From NCBI GenBank assembly GCA_038057515.1, contig JBBUDB010000025.1, positions 1-5,240 of the forward strand: a stretch of 5,240 nt of DNA, written 5' to 3'. Made by a program: the position numbers and the translations under genes. The notes beneath the pieces were generated by a model. The model searched no databases and had not been told where the DNA came from. It saw only the letters and a list, made by a program, of their open reading frames with translations. The stretch comes from DATJQA01 sp038057515 (GTDB lineage: Bacteria; Patescibacteriota; Minisyncoccia; UBA6257; 2-01-FULL-56-20). Positions 1 to 5,240 of the stretch are shown piece by piece; within the stretch, counting starts at the first letter, position 1; each line of letters begins with the position of its first letter.

Positions 1-10
1 CAGTCAGTAA

Positions 11-46
11 AATTTTTATAAACGTAAAGAGAACATTTATTTCCGC
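11..46 (+). promoter_or_regulatory. AT-rich leader upstream of rpoD, possible -10 region
   Basis: The bases before the sigma-factor gene are strongly AT-rich. TATAAA at 17-22 (or TTTATA at 15-20) could serve as a -10 element. Any -35 element would lie outside the window. No Shine-Dalgarno sequence sits 5-10 bases before the ATG at 47; the nearest purine run, AAAGAGA at 26-32, is too far upstream. Leaderless or SD-independent initiation is therefore possible. The promoter call is weak. Confidence 0.25.
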
Positions 47-1282
47 ATGTCAAAACAAGCCAAAGCGAAAAAGGCCAAAAAGGCCGGAGCAAAACCCAAA
101 GCCAAAAAACCGCTCCGGAAAAAGCTCGCGAAACAGGCGTCGAAGAAAGCCGTTTCGAAATCCAAGACGGCCAAGGCCAAGGCGGAAAAGGAAGGGAAGA
201 ACAAACTTGACCAGAACGCTCTTCAGGAGCTCATTGGTCGCGGTCGGCCGCGCGGATTTGTGACCGACAACGAGATCCTTTACTACTTTCCGGTTATCGA
301 GCAAGACATTACTTTTCTCGAGAAGATCTACGACGAGCTCGAGAAGGCGAACATCAAGATCATCGAAACCGGCGGCCTGATCCAGATTTCGAAATCGGAA
401 GAACCGAGCGAGGCGGAGATCGAGCGCTCGCTCGACTACGAACGCGGCACTCCCGACGCCGTGCAGATGTATTTGAAGGAGATCGGCAAGACGGCGCTCC
501 TCACCAAGCAGGAAGAGCGCGACCTCGCCAAACGCCTCGAGGGCGGCGACGAGGAGGCCCGGAAGCGGCTGATGAAAGCCAACCTCCGGCTCGTGGTCTC
601 GATCGCCAAGCGATACGCGAATCGCACGCCAAACCTCTCCATTCTCGACCTCATCCAAGAGGGGAACATCGGTCTCTCGCGCGCCGTCGAGAAGTTCGAT
701 TATAAAAAAGGATTCAAGTTCTCGACCTACGCCACCTGGTGGATACGCCAAGCCATCACCCGCGCCTTGGCCGACCAGTCGCGCACCATCCGCATTCCCG
801 TGCACATGGTCGAGACCATTTCGAAATACGCGCAAGTCCGCCGCCAGATGATCCAGGAGCTCGGCCGCGACCCGCTCCCCGAGGAGATCGCCGCCGAGAT
901 GAGCGTGGATGTCGACAAAATCCACCACATCCAAAAGATCTCGCAGGAGGTGCTCTCGATCGAAGCGCCGGTCGGCGACGAGGAAGATTCCACCCTCTCG
1001 GACTTCATCCCCGACGACAAGAGCGTCACGCCCTCCCAGCTCGCTTCCCGCGCGCTCCTTAAGGACCTCATCCGCGAGATTATGGTTGATCTTTCCGAAC
1101 GCGAGCGGAAGATACTCACCATGCGTTTCGGCCTCGAAGACGGCGTCTCGCACACCCTTGAAGAGGTGGGCAAGGTTTCGGGCGTGACCCGCGAGCGCAT
1201 CCGGCAGATTGAAGCGAAGGCGCTCGAAAAAATTCGCGACCATTCGAAAGCCAAGGCGCTTGAGGGATTCGGGGAGGTGTAG
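47..1282 (+). CDS. rpoD: RNA polymerase primary sigma factor (sigma-70 family, RpoD/SigA)
   Basis: This is the primary sigma factor that directs core RNA polymerase to housekeeping promoters. The 411-residue protein starts with a basic tail (about residues 1-53, 22 lysines, many alanines). A region 1.1-like segment follows at about 55-110. Region 1.2 begins near D137. Region 2 includes NLRLVVSIAKRY from N179 and the -10-binding WWIRQAI from W231. Region 3 is about 255-330 and ends in an acidic region-3.2 stretch (GDEEDSTLSDFIPDD). Region 4 begins LSERERKILTMRFGL at L349, and its helix-turn-helix carries VTRERIRQIEAKAL from V380, which contacts the -35 element. The ATG at 47 is the first after an in-frame TAA at 8-10. 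The complete 1.2-4.2 set and near-consensus 2.4/4.2 motifs argue for a primary rather than alternative sigma factor. Codons are GC-rich, unlike the next two genes. The family call is very secure; the exact N-terminus is less so. Confidence 0.96.
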   Translation: MSKQAKAKKAKKAGAKPKAKKPLRKKLAKQASKKAVSKSKTAKAKAEKEGKNKLDQNALQELIGRGRPRGFVTDNEILYYFPVIEQDITFLEKIYDELEKANIKIIETGGLIQISKSEEPSEAEIERSLDYERGTPDAVQMYLKEIGKTALLTKQEERDLAKRLEGGDEEARKRLMKANLRLVVSIAKRYANRTPNLSILDLIQEGNIGLSRAVEKFDYKKGFKFSTYATWWIRQAITRALADQSRTIRIPVHMVETISKYAQVRRQMIQELGRDPLPEEIAAEMSVDVDKIHHIQKISQEVLSIEAPVGDEEDSTLSDFIPDDKSVTPSQLASRALLKDLIREIMVDLSERERKILTMRFGLEDGVSHTLEEVGKVSGVTRERIRQIEAKALEKIRDHSKAKALEGFGEV

Positions 1283-1305
1283 GGGTAAGTAGTTTTTAGT
1301 CCGGG

Positions 1306-1321
1306 AAAACCAGTTGGTTTT
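1306..1321. repeat. 16-bp near-perfect palindrome before the endonuclease gene
   Basis: AAAACCA (1306-1312) and TGGTTTT (1315-1321) are exact inverted repeats separated by GT. The palindrome lies in the 77-bp gap after rpoD, 38 bases before the endonuclease ATG. It could be an operator for the restriction-modification genes. It could also be a weak hairpin with an AGTT loop and a T-rich 3' arm, acting as a leaky terminator for rpoD. The stem has only two G-C pairs, so strong termination is unlikely. No obvious -35/-10 pair accompanies it. Confidence 0.35.
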
Positions 1322-1359
1322 AATGGGGATTGGTAAGCAACGAAGAGTTGAGTTAGAGT

Positions 1360-2088
1360 ATGGGAATGGGTTCTGCCCCAAAAAATCTTAATGAGCTTGT
1401 TGCCAGCGCAGTTGCCTATTATTGGAAAACTCGCGAGAAACAAGCCGTTTCAGGATCGAAGGATCAAGGTGCCCGATCTGCGGTAACTGGCGGGGCTCAC
1501 ATGGATGGTTTTATAGAGTTGACGACCTACCTTTTACTCGGCGCTGGTGTTAAAAAAGAGAATATCTTTTATCACAGACAGGTCGAGCTTCCTGGATTTT
1601 TTCGACCCACAAAAGAGTGGGACTTACTCGTGATAAAGGATGGTCAGCTTGTGATTGCGATTGAAACGAAGTCTCAAGTCGGCCCATCATTTGGTAATAA
1701 TTTTAATAATCGGACCGAAGAAGCGATGGGGAGCGCATTAGATTTGTGGACCGCATACCGAGAGGGGGCTTACAACAAGACGATTAAGCCTTGGTTAGGA
1801 TATTTCTTTCTTCTCGAGGATTGTCCAGGATCGCGAAGTCCCGTGGCGGTGAAAGAGCCACATTTTAAGGTGTTCCCTGAGTTTCGAGATGCGTCATATG
1901 CAAAAAGGTACGAGATTTTTTGTCGTCGATTAGTGCGGGAGAATCATTATAACGCTGCTGCATTTTTGTTATCAGATCGACAGAGCGGGCTTGGTGGTGA
2001 GTATGCAGAGCCAGCGTCAGATTTAGCAGTCGAGGTTTTTGCGAGGTCTATTATTGGGCAAGCATCGGCATTTGGTGCTGAAGGATAA
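1360..2088 (+). CDS. Type II restriction endonuclease, PaeR7I/XhoI family (predicted CTCGAG cutter)
   Basis: This is a cytoplasmic nuclease predicted to cleave unmethylated foreign DNA, with CTCGAG as the site inferred from family. Its 242 residues are close to the roughly 246 recalled for PaeR7I. A PD-(D/E)xK core is visible: D88 in KEWDLLV, then the beta strand LVIAIETK with E102 and K104 as the E-x-K pair. The following segment, SQVGPSFGNNFNNRTEEAMG (105-124), and LDLWTAYREG are highly characteristic of the XhoI/PaeR7I family. Upstream, the frame is closed by TAG at 1354-1356, so ATG 1360 is the earliest ATG start; ATG 1366 (third codon) is an equally plausible start. Purines (GAGTTAGAG) precede it but there is no clean SD. 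The gene is AT-richer than rpoD. It precedes the methyltransferase and overlaps it by one base, which suggests coupled translation. The family call is strong; recognition specificity is inferred. Confidence 0.9.
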   Translation: MGMGSAPKNLNELVASAVAYYWKTREKQAVSGSKDQGARSAVTGGAHMDGFIELTTYLLLGAGVKKENIFYHRQVELPGFFRPTKEWDLLVIKDGQLVIAIETKSQVGPSFGNNFNNRTEEAMGSALDLWTAYREGAYNKTIKPWLGYFFLLEDCPGSRSPVAVKEPHFKVFPEFRDASYAKRYEIFCRRLVRENHYNAAAFLLSDRQSGLGGEYAEPASDLAVEVFARSIIGQASAFGAEG

Positions 2089-2090
2089 TG
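2080..2090 (+). promoter_or_regulatory. RBS and TAATG stop-start overlap joining endonuclease and methyltransferase
   Basis: GAAGGA at 2080-2085 is a good Shine-Dalgarno match. It is followed by TAATG, in which the endonuclease stop TAA (2086-2088) shares its last A with the methyltransferase ATG (2088-2090). The SD-to-ATG spacing is only two bases, shorter than usual, so terminating ribosomes probably re-initiate here. Confidence 0.6.
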
Positions 2091-2999
2091 ATAAAATCTC
2101 AGAAAACAACCCACCATCTTGTCCAGGGAGATGCCCGTAGCATGCCGCATATTGAGAGTGGGTCGGTGCACCTTGTCGTCACATCGCCACCGTATTGGAA
2201 TCTTAAGCGTTACAACGAGCACGAAGGCCAGATGGGTCACATCCAGGATTACGAAGAATTTCTTTCTGAGTTAAAGAAGTTTCTCGAAGAAAGTTATCGG
2301 GTTTTGGTTCCGGGTGGCCGCCTTGTCTGCGTTGTCGGGGACGTTTGTTTGTCTCGTAAGCAGTATGGTCGCCATGTGGTTTTTCCGTTGCATTCGGATA
2401 TAGCTGTGATCTCTAGAAAAATTGGCTTTGATAATCTTAATCCTATTATTTGGCATAAGATTAGTAACGCTAAGTACGAAGTTGATCGCGGAGGCGGGTT
2501 TCTTGGGAAACCCTATGAGCCAAATGCCATCATTAAGAATGATATCGAGTTTATTCTCATGCAACGAAAGCCTGGCGGCTACCGAAAGCCGACCGAAGCG
2601 CAGCGTGAGGCGAGTATGATTTCCAAAGAGGAGTACGGACAATGGTTCCGCCAGTTTTGGAACATAACAGGAGCTTCGACGAAGAATCATCATCCCGCAC
2701 CGTACCCCCTTGATCTTGCATACCGACTTGTGCGAATGTTTTCGTTCGTTGACGACACTGTTTTAGATCCGTTTTCTGGCGCGGGAACAACCATGCTCGC
2801 AGCAATGAAATCTGGGCGCAACAGCATTGGGGTGGAAATTGATCCTCAATATTGCGAGCTCGCGCTGAATCGGATAAAAAAAGAGGCACTAGATATTCTT
2901 CCCAACGTTGATCTGAGGTTTTCTCGTTATGATGTAGATAAAAATCGCTTTGACCAGATTGCCATCAGCGATATTGGAAGAGAGAGCGTAGCACTATGA
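2088..2999 (+). CDS. Beta-class DNA N4-cytosine/N6-adenine methyltransferase of the restriction-modification pair
   Basis: This S-adenosylmethionine-dependent DNA methyltransferase has 303 residues and presumably protects the sites cut by the adjacent endonuclease. Motif order is that of the beta class. The catalytic motif IV TSPPYW (T32-W37) comes first. A central variable region (about 100-190) probably holds target recognition. HHPAPYP (201-207), motif X, follows, then the SAM-binding motif I LDPFSGAGTT (226-235) and GVEID (248-252, motif II acidic residue). SPPY in motif IV is typical of N4-cytosine enzymes such as BamHI and SmaI methylases, whereas N6-adenine enzymes usually have D/NPPY. 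The modified base is therefore more likely N4-methylcytosine, but this is not certain. ATG 2088 is favoured because the N-terminal strand HHLVQGDA, normal for the family, begins only a few residues later. Its TGA stop overlaps the alaS ATG. The gene is notably AT-rich (18 of 60 G+C at 2401-2460). Confidence 0.93.
   Translation: MIKSQKTTHHLVQGDARSMPHIESGSVHLVVTSPPYWNLKRYNEHEGQMGHIQDYEEFLSELKKFLEESYRVLVPGGRLVCVVGDVCLSRKQYGRHVVFPLHSDIAVISRKIGFDNLNPIIWHKISNAKYEVDRGGGFLGKPYEPNAIIKNDIEFILMQRKPGGYRKPTEAQREASMISKEEYGQWFRQFWNITGASTKNHHPAPYPLDLAYRLVRMFSFVDDTVLDPFSGAGTTMLAAMKSGRNSIGVEIDPQYCELALNRIKKEALDILPNVDLRFSRYDVDKNRFDQIAISDIGRESVAL
2996..2999 (+). promoter_or_regulatory. ATGA overlap coupling methyltransferase stop to alaS start
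   Basis: The alaS ATG (2996-2998) overlaps the methyltransferase TGA (2997-2999). The only purine-rich SD-like tract, GGAAGAGAGAG at 2976-2986, sits nine bases before the ATG. Termination-reinitiation is the likely way alaS is translated from this transcript. Confidence 0.7.
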
Positions 3000-4927
3000 C
3001 CGCCGCCGAAGTACGAACTGCATATCTTGAATTTTTTCGTGAGCGCGGCCACGTTGTCATTCCGTCGGCTTCTTTGCTACCAGAAGGAGATGCGACGACG
3101 CTTTTTACTGGTTCGGGCATGCAGCCGCTCATTAAATATCTCCTGGGCGAGCCGCACCCTTCGGGCAAGCTTCTTGTGAATTCGCAAAAGTGTTTTCGGG
3201 CCGAGGACATCGACGAAGTAGGCGATAATCGCCACACAGTTTTTTTCGAGATGCTCGGCAACTGGTCTCTGGGCGACTACTTCAAAGCCGAGCAATTGCC
3301 GTGGTTTTTTGAGTTTTTAACCGATGTCGTGGGCCTCGATCCGAAGCGACTCTATGTTTCGGTATTTTCCGGCGCACCCGAGTATGGCATTCCCCAGGAC
3401 GACGAATCGGTCGCGATCTGGCAGAAAATTTTTAGCGCGAAAGGCATTGAAGCAAAAGCTGTTATCTTCGGCGCTCCGGAGCGTGGCGGCGAGCTTGGCA
3501 TGCAAGGCGGGCGCATTTTTTACTACAGCGCCAAGAAAAACTGGTGGAGCCGGTCCGGCCCGCCGGAGAAGATGCCGGCGCGCGAACCGGGGGGTCCGGA
3601 TAGTGAGGTATTTTACGAGTTTGTGAATATCGAACACGACCAGAAATTCGGGGCACACTGCCACCCGAACTGCGACTGCGGTCGCTTCATGGAGATTGGC
3701 AACTCGGTTTTTATGGAATACAAAAAGACAGAGGACGGCAAGTTCGAAAAACTCGTCCAGCAGAACGTGGATTTCGGCGGGGGACTCGAGCGTATCGCGG
3801 CGGCGTCACAGGACGACCCAGATATGTTCAATATAGACATTCTAAAGCCACTCATCACGGCTATCCGGGCCTCGGCAGCCAAATCGAATGTTCGTTCGGA
3901 GCGCATTATCGCTGATCATGTGCGAGCGAGCATTTTCCTTATTGCCGACGGCGTTTTGCCGTCGAACAAAGACCGCGGCTATCTTCTGCGTCGCCTTATT
4001 CGCCGCGCGGTGATGCACAGCCACCACCTCATCGGTTTGCCCGATGGATTTTTGACGAAGACTATCGATACGCTTATTGATTCCTATGCGGGTGCATACC
4101 CGGAGCTTTCCGATCGTCGCGTACATATCAATGAAGTGTTCGCGAAGGAACAGCTAGCTTTCGAAAAGACATACAGCGGCGGCATTAAGGAGTTCGAGAA
4201 GGCGGCCGCGAAGGGCGAGCGCATCTCTGGCGAAGATGCCTTCGTGCTTCTTTCGACCTATGGTTTCCCCCTGGAGCTCACTGAAGAGCTAGCCACCGGT
4301 CGGAGCAAGACAGTGGACCGCGAAGCGTTCAAAGTGAAGATGGATGAACACCGTGCGCTCTCGCGGGCTGGCGCAGAGAAAAAATTCGGCGGGCACGGGC
4401 TCTTGCTCGACACCGGCGAGCTCAAAGCCAAGGACGAGGCGGAGCTCAAGAAGGTGACGCGGCTTCATACTGCCACCCACATGCTCCAGCAGGCGCTTCG
4501 CGAGGTGCTGGGGCCGGAAGTGAAACAAGCCGGTTCGGATATCACCACAGAGCGGACGCGCTTCGACTTTGATTTTTCGCGCAAGCTCACGCCCGAAGAG
4601 ATAAAAACCGTCGAGGATAAGGTGAATGCAAAAATTGCCGAAGATCTGCCGATGCAAAAACTCGTTCTCCCGAAAGCCGAAGCCGAAAAAACGGGCGCAC
4701 TCTACTTCTTCTCCGCCAAAGGCGGATCCGCCTCTGGCGGAAAGGATAAATATCCCAATATAGTCAACGTGTATTTTATCGGTAAGGACATTAATTCTGC
4801 CTGGAGCAAAGAATTTTGCGGCGGGCCTCATGTTGGACATACTAAAGAGGTTGGTGCATTCAAAATAATTAAGGAAGAAGCCGTTGCGGCGGGCGTGCGG
4901 CGCATCAGGGGGGTAGTGGAGCCGTAG
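2996..4927 (+). CDS. alaS: Alanine--tRNA ligase, compact form lacking the C-terminal C-Ala/DHHA1 domain
   Basis: This essential class II synthetase activates alanine with ATP and charges tRNA-Ala; its editing domain clears mischarged Ser/Gly. Motif 2 spans RAEDIDEVGDNRHT...FFEMLGNWSLGDYF (R68-F96). Motif 3 is GGGLERI (261-267). The helical tRNA-recognition part includes DRGYLLRRLIRRA (from D326) and TYGFPLELT (near 421-429). The editing domain has HTATH (H491, H495) and CGGPH (C608, H612), so all four metal-binding residues are present. The protein ends at 643, just after AGVRRIRGV, whereas typical bacterial AlaRS is about 875 residues; the C-terminal oligomerisation/tRNA-elbow domain is missing. 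No disabling frameshift is visible, so this looks like a natural compact form. Residues 573-582 are encoded by a palindromic element. The start matches the expected N-terminus (TAAEVRTAYLEFFRERGH). The gene is translationally coupled to the methyltransferase. Confidence 0.97.
   Translation: MTAAEVRTAYLEFFRERGHVVIPSASLLPEGDATTLFTGSGMQPLIKYLLGEPHPSGKLLVNSQKCFRAEDIDEVGDNRHTVFFEMLGNWSLGDYFKAEQLPWFFEFLTDVVGLDPKRLYVSVFSGAPEYGIPQDDESVAIWQKIFSAKGIEAKAVIFGAPERGGELGMQGGRIFYYSAKKNWWSRSGPPEKMPAREPGGPDSEVFYEFVNIEHDQKFGAHCHPNCDCGRFMEIGNSVFMEYKKTEDGKFEKLVQQNVDFGGGLERIAAASQDDPDMFNIDILKPLITAIRASAAKSNVRSERIIADHVRASIFLIADGVLPSNKDRGYLLRRLIRRAVMHSHHLIGLPDGFLTKTIDTLIDSYAGAYPELSDRRVHINEVFAKEQLAFEKTYSGGIKEFEKAAAKGERISGEDAFVLLSTYGFPLELTEELATGRSKTVDREAFKVKMDEHRALSRAGAEKKFGGHGLLLDTGELKAKDEAELKKVTRLHTATHMLQQALREVLGPEVKQAGSDITTERTRFDFDFSRKLTPEEIKTVEDKVNAKIAEDLPMQKLVLPKAEAEKTGALYFFSAKGGSASGGKDKYPNIVNVYFIGKDINSAWSKEFCGGPHVGHTKEVGAFKIIKEEAVAAGVRRIRGVVEP
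4712..4741. repeat. 30-nt palindromic element, in frame within alaS
   Basis: Four 6-base units alternate: TCCGCC (4712-4717), GGCGGA (4721-4726), TCCGCC (4727-4732), GGCGGA (4736-4741). The spacers are AAA and TCT. The centre GGCGGATCCGCC (4721-4732) is a perfect 12-bp palindrome, and the whole element is its own reverse complement apart from the spacers. It can form one long hairpin or two adjacent short ones. It is exactly ten codons and in phase, encoding SAKGGSASGG (residues 573-582), a Gly/Ser-rich stretch between conserved-looking ALYFF and KDKYPN. I infer a small mobile or amplified palindromic repeat inserted without breaking the frame, comparable in behaviour to Rickettsia palindromic elements. 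No second copy is in this window. Confidence 0.7.
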
Positions 4928-4950
4928 AGCGGGAAAATTATCGTGCCTAC

Positions 4951-4965
4951 CGGCGGGCAACGCCG
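4951..4965 (+). terminator. Possible weak terminator hairpin after alaS
   Basis: CGGCG (4951-4955) and CGCCG (4961-4965) form a 5-bp GC stem with loop GGCAA, followed by ATTAATT rather than a true T tract. It lies 23 bases past the alaS stop. A competing stem, TGCC/GGCA (4944-4947 with 4956-4959), overlaps it. The position is right but the tail is poor, so this is tentative. Confidence 0.3.
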
Positions 4966-4970
4966 ATTAA

Positions 4971-4998
4971 TTGACGCCCCAATAGGGAAGAGTATGGT
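4971..4998 (+). promoter_or_regulatory. Predicted sigma-70 promoter for the downstream lipoprotein gene
   Basis: TTGACG (4971-4976, five of six to TTGACA) and TATGGT (4993-4998, four of six to TATAAT) are separated by 16 bases. Transcription would start near 5005, giving a leader of about 55 bases before the ATG at 5060. The primary sigma factor encoded in this window has the standard region 2.4 and 4.2 sequences that read such elements. It suggests the lipoprotein gene is transcribed independently of alaS. Confidence 0.45.
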
Positions 4999-5032
4999 GG
5001 GGCCAGGCCCTTGATTTTAGTTTCTAGCACTA

Positions 5033-5048
5033 TCCGCGTGAGCGCGGA
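5033..5048 (+). promoter_or_regulatory. Leader hairpin next to the lipoprotein ribosome binding site
   Basis: TCCGCG (5033-5038) and CGCGGA (5043-5048) form a 6-bp, mostly GC stem with a TGAG loop. It ends three bases before the AAGGA ribosome-binding sequence (5051... read as AAGGA, 5051-5055), which lies four bases from the ATG. It could stabilise the 5' end of the mRNA or modulate ribosome access. There is no evidence for a ligand or protein partner. Confidence 0.35.
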
Positions 5049-5059
5049 GAAAGGACGCT

Positions 5060-5240
5060 ATGAGCACGATATGGGCGCGCGAAAAACTCGCGAGCGCCAT
5101 CGTGGTGCTCGCGTTCCTTGTTGGGGGGTGCGGCGGTTATTCGCCGACGGCAGTAACCCCCGTTCCGTCTCCAACGCCGCCGACGTTTACCGCCTCGACA
5201 AAACCGGGCACATACTTCATCGGCGCCGGTGACGTGGGCG
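5060..5240 (+). CDS. Predicted secreted lipoprotein, 5' part only (possible metallophosphoesterase)
   Basis: The frame is open from ATG 5060 to the window end, giving 60 residues with no stop. The N-terminus is a lipoprotein signal peptide: a short basic n-region (R7, K9), a hydrophobic core (about 10-21, ASAIVVLAFLVG) and a lipobox-like VGGC with the predicted lipidated cysteine at C24. A Pro/Thr/Ser-rich linker (about 27-47) follows, as expected for a tether between membrane and folded domain. The mature domain begins TYFIGAGDVG. A hydrophobic strand followed by G-D is reminiscent of the first metal-binding GD motif of calcineurin-like metallophosphoesterases, but ten residues are too few to assign a function. 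The start is supported by AAGGA four bases before the ATG. This gene probably has its own promoter upstream. Confidence 0.75.
   Translation, partial: MSTIWAREKLASAIVVLAFLVGGCGGYSPTAVTPVPSPTPPTFTASTKPGTYFIGAGDVG

Larger units (their letters stand above)
1360..2999 (+). other. Type II restriction-modification cassette (R then M), coupled to alaS
   Basis: Two genes with one-base overlap encode a PaeR7I/XhoI-family endonuclease and a beta-class amino-methyltransferase. They lie between rpoD and alaS. Base composition is visibly lower in GC than on either side: 25 of 60 G+C at 1501-1560 and 18 of 60 at 2401-2460, against 38 of 60 at 961-1020 and at 4381-4440. This supports horizontal acquisition. 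No controller (C) protein gene, transposase, integrase or flanking direct repeat is visible. The cassette ends inside the alaS start codon. Confidence 0.85.

Noticed and set aside
50..1381. Long open frame (443 codons) on the minus strand opposite rpoD
   Set aside because: It mirrors the GC-rich codon pattern of a well-supported sigma factor, has no recognisable domain, and begins in the endonuclease leader. It is a shadow.
4741..4800. GC drop (19 of 60) in alaS just after the palindromic element, possible recombination breakpoint
   Set aside because: The stretch is short, encodes expected editing-domain residues, and GC varies elsewhere along the gene.
4289..4960. Minus-strand open frame of 223 codons opposite the 3' half of alaS
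   Set aside because: The plus strand carries conserved editing motifs throughout. The antisense protein has no recognisable family features.
5000..5010. GGGCC-A-GGCCC palindrome between the predicted promoter and the lipoprotein gene
   Set aside because: The one-base loop cannot close as a full hairpin, and the opened form has a 3-bp stem. It may be a chance GC palindrome, although an operator role is not excluded.
5011..5036. Second promoter candidate, TTGATT with TATCCG
   Set aside because: The spacing is only 14 bases and the -10 match is poor. The TTGACG/TATGGT pair upstream is better.
5011..5232. Plus-strand open frame of 73 codons near the window end
   Set aside because: It overlaps the lipoprotein signal peptide in another frame, has no ribosome-binding site, and lacks any domain. 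The 5060 frame has an SD, a signal peptide and a lipobox.

Overview
The window carries four plus-strand genes, in order: a housekeeping sigma-70 factor (rpoD), a type II restriction-modification pair (a PaeR7I/XhoI-type endonuclease followed by a beta-class DNA methyltransferase), alanyl-tRNA synthetase (alaS), and the 5' end of a lipoprotein gene cut by the window edge. I see no real gene on the minus strand. The long minus-strand reading frames opposite rpoD and alaS are codon-composition shadows.

The organism looks like a member of the Candidate Phyla Radiation/Patescibacteria, perhaps Parcubacteria. This is inferred from a compact AlaRS of 643 residues that ends just after the editing domain and has the CGGPH variant of the zinc/editing motif, from a sigma factor with a lysine/alanine-rich N-terminal tail, and from weak or absent Shine-Dalgarno sequences on several genes. 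The standard code fits, since TGA is used as a stop for the methyltransferase. The assignment is moderate at best because no rRNA or other marker is present.

Layout: 1-46 is an AT-rich leader. rpoD is at 47-1282. A 77-bp gap (1283-1359) holds a 16-bp near-palindrome. The endonuclease (1360-2088) and methyltransferase (2088-2999) overlap by one base (TAATG). The methyltransferase stop overlaps the alaS start by four bases (ATGA, 2996-2999). alaS runs to 4927. A 132-bp gap (4928-5059) carries a plausible promoter and a hairpin, and then the lipoprotein gene runs from 5060 off the end.

The restriction-modification pair is markedly more AT-rich than the flanking genes (sampled 60-base lines: 30-42% GC against about 63% in rpoD and mid-alaS), as expected for an acquired cassette. 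It is nonetheless fused translationally to an essential gene. The most unusual points are this R-M-alaS coupling, the pairing of an XhoI-family nuclease with a TSPPYW-type methyltransferase, and a 30-nt palindromic element that appears to be inserted in frame in the AlaRS editing domain.
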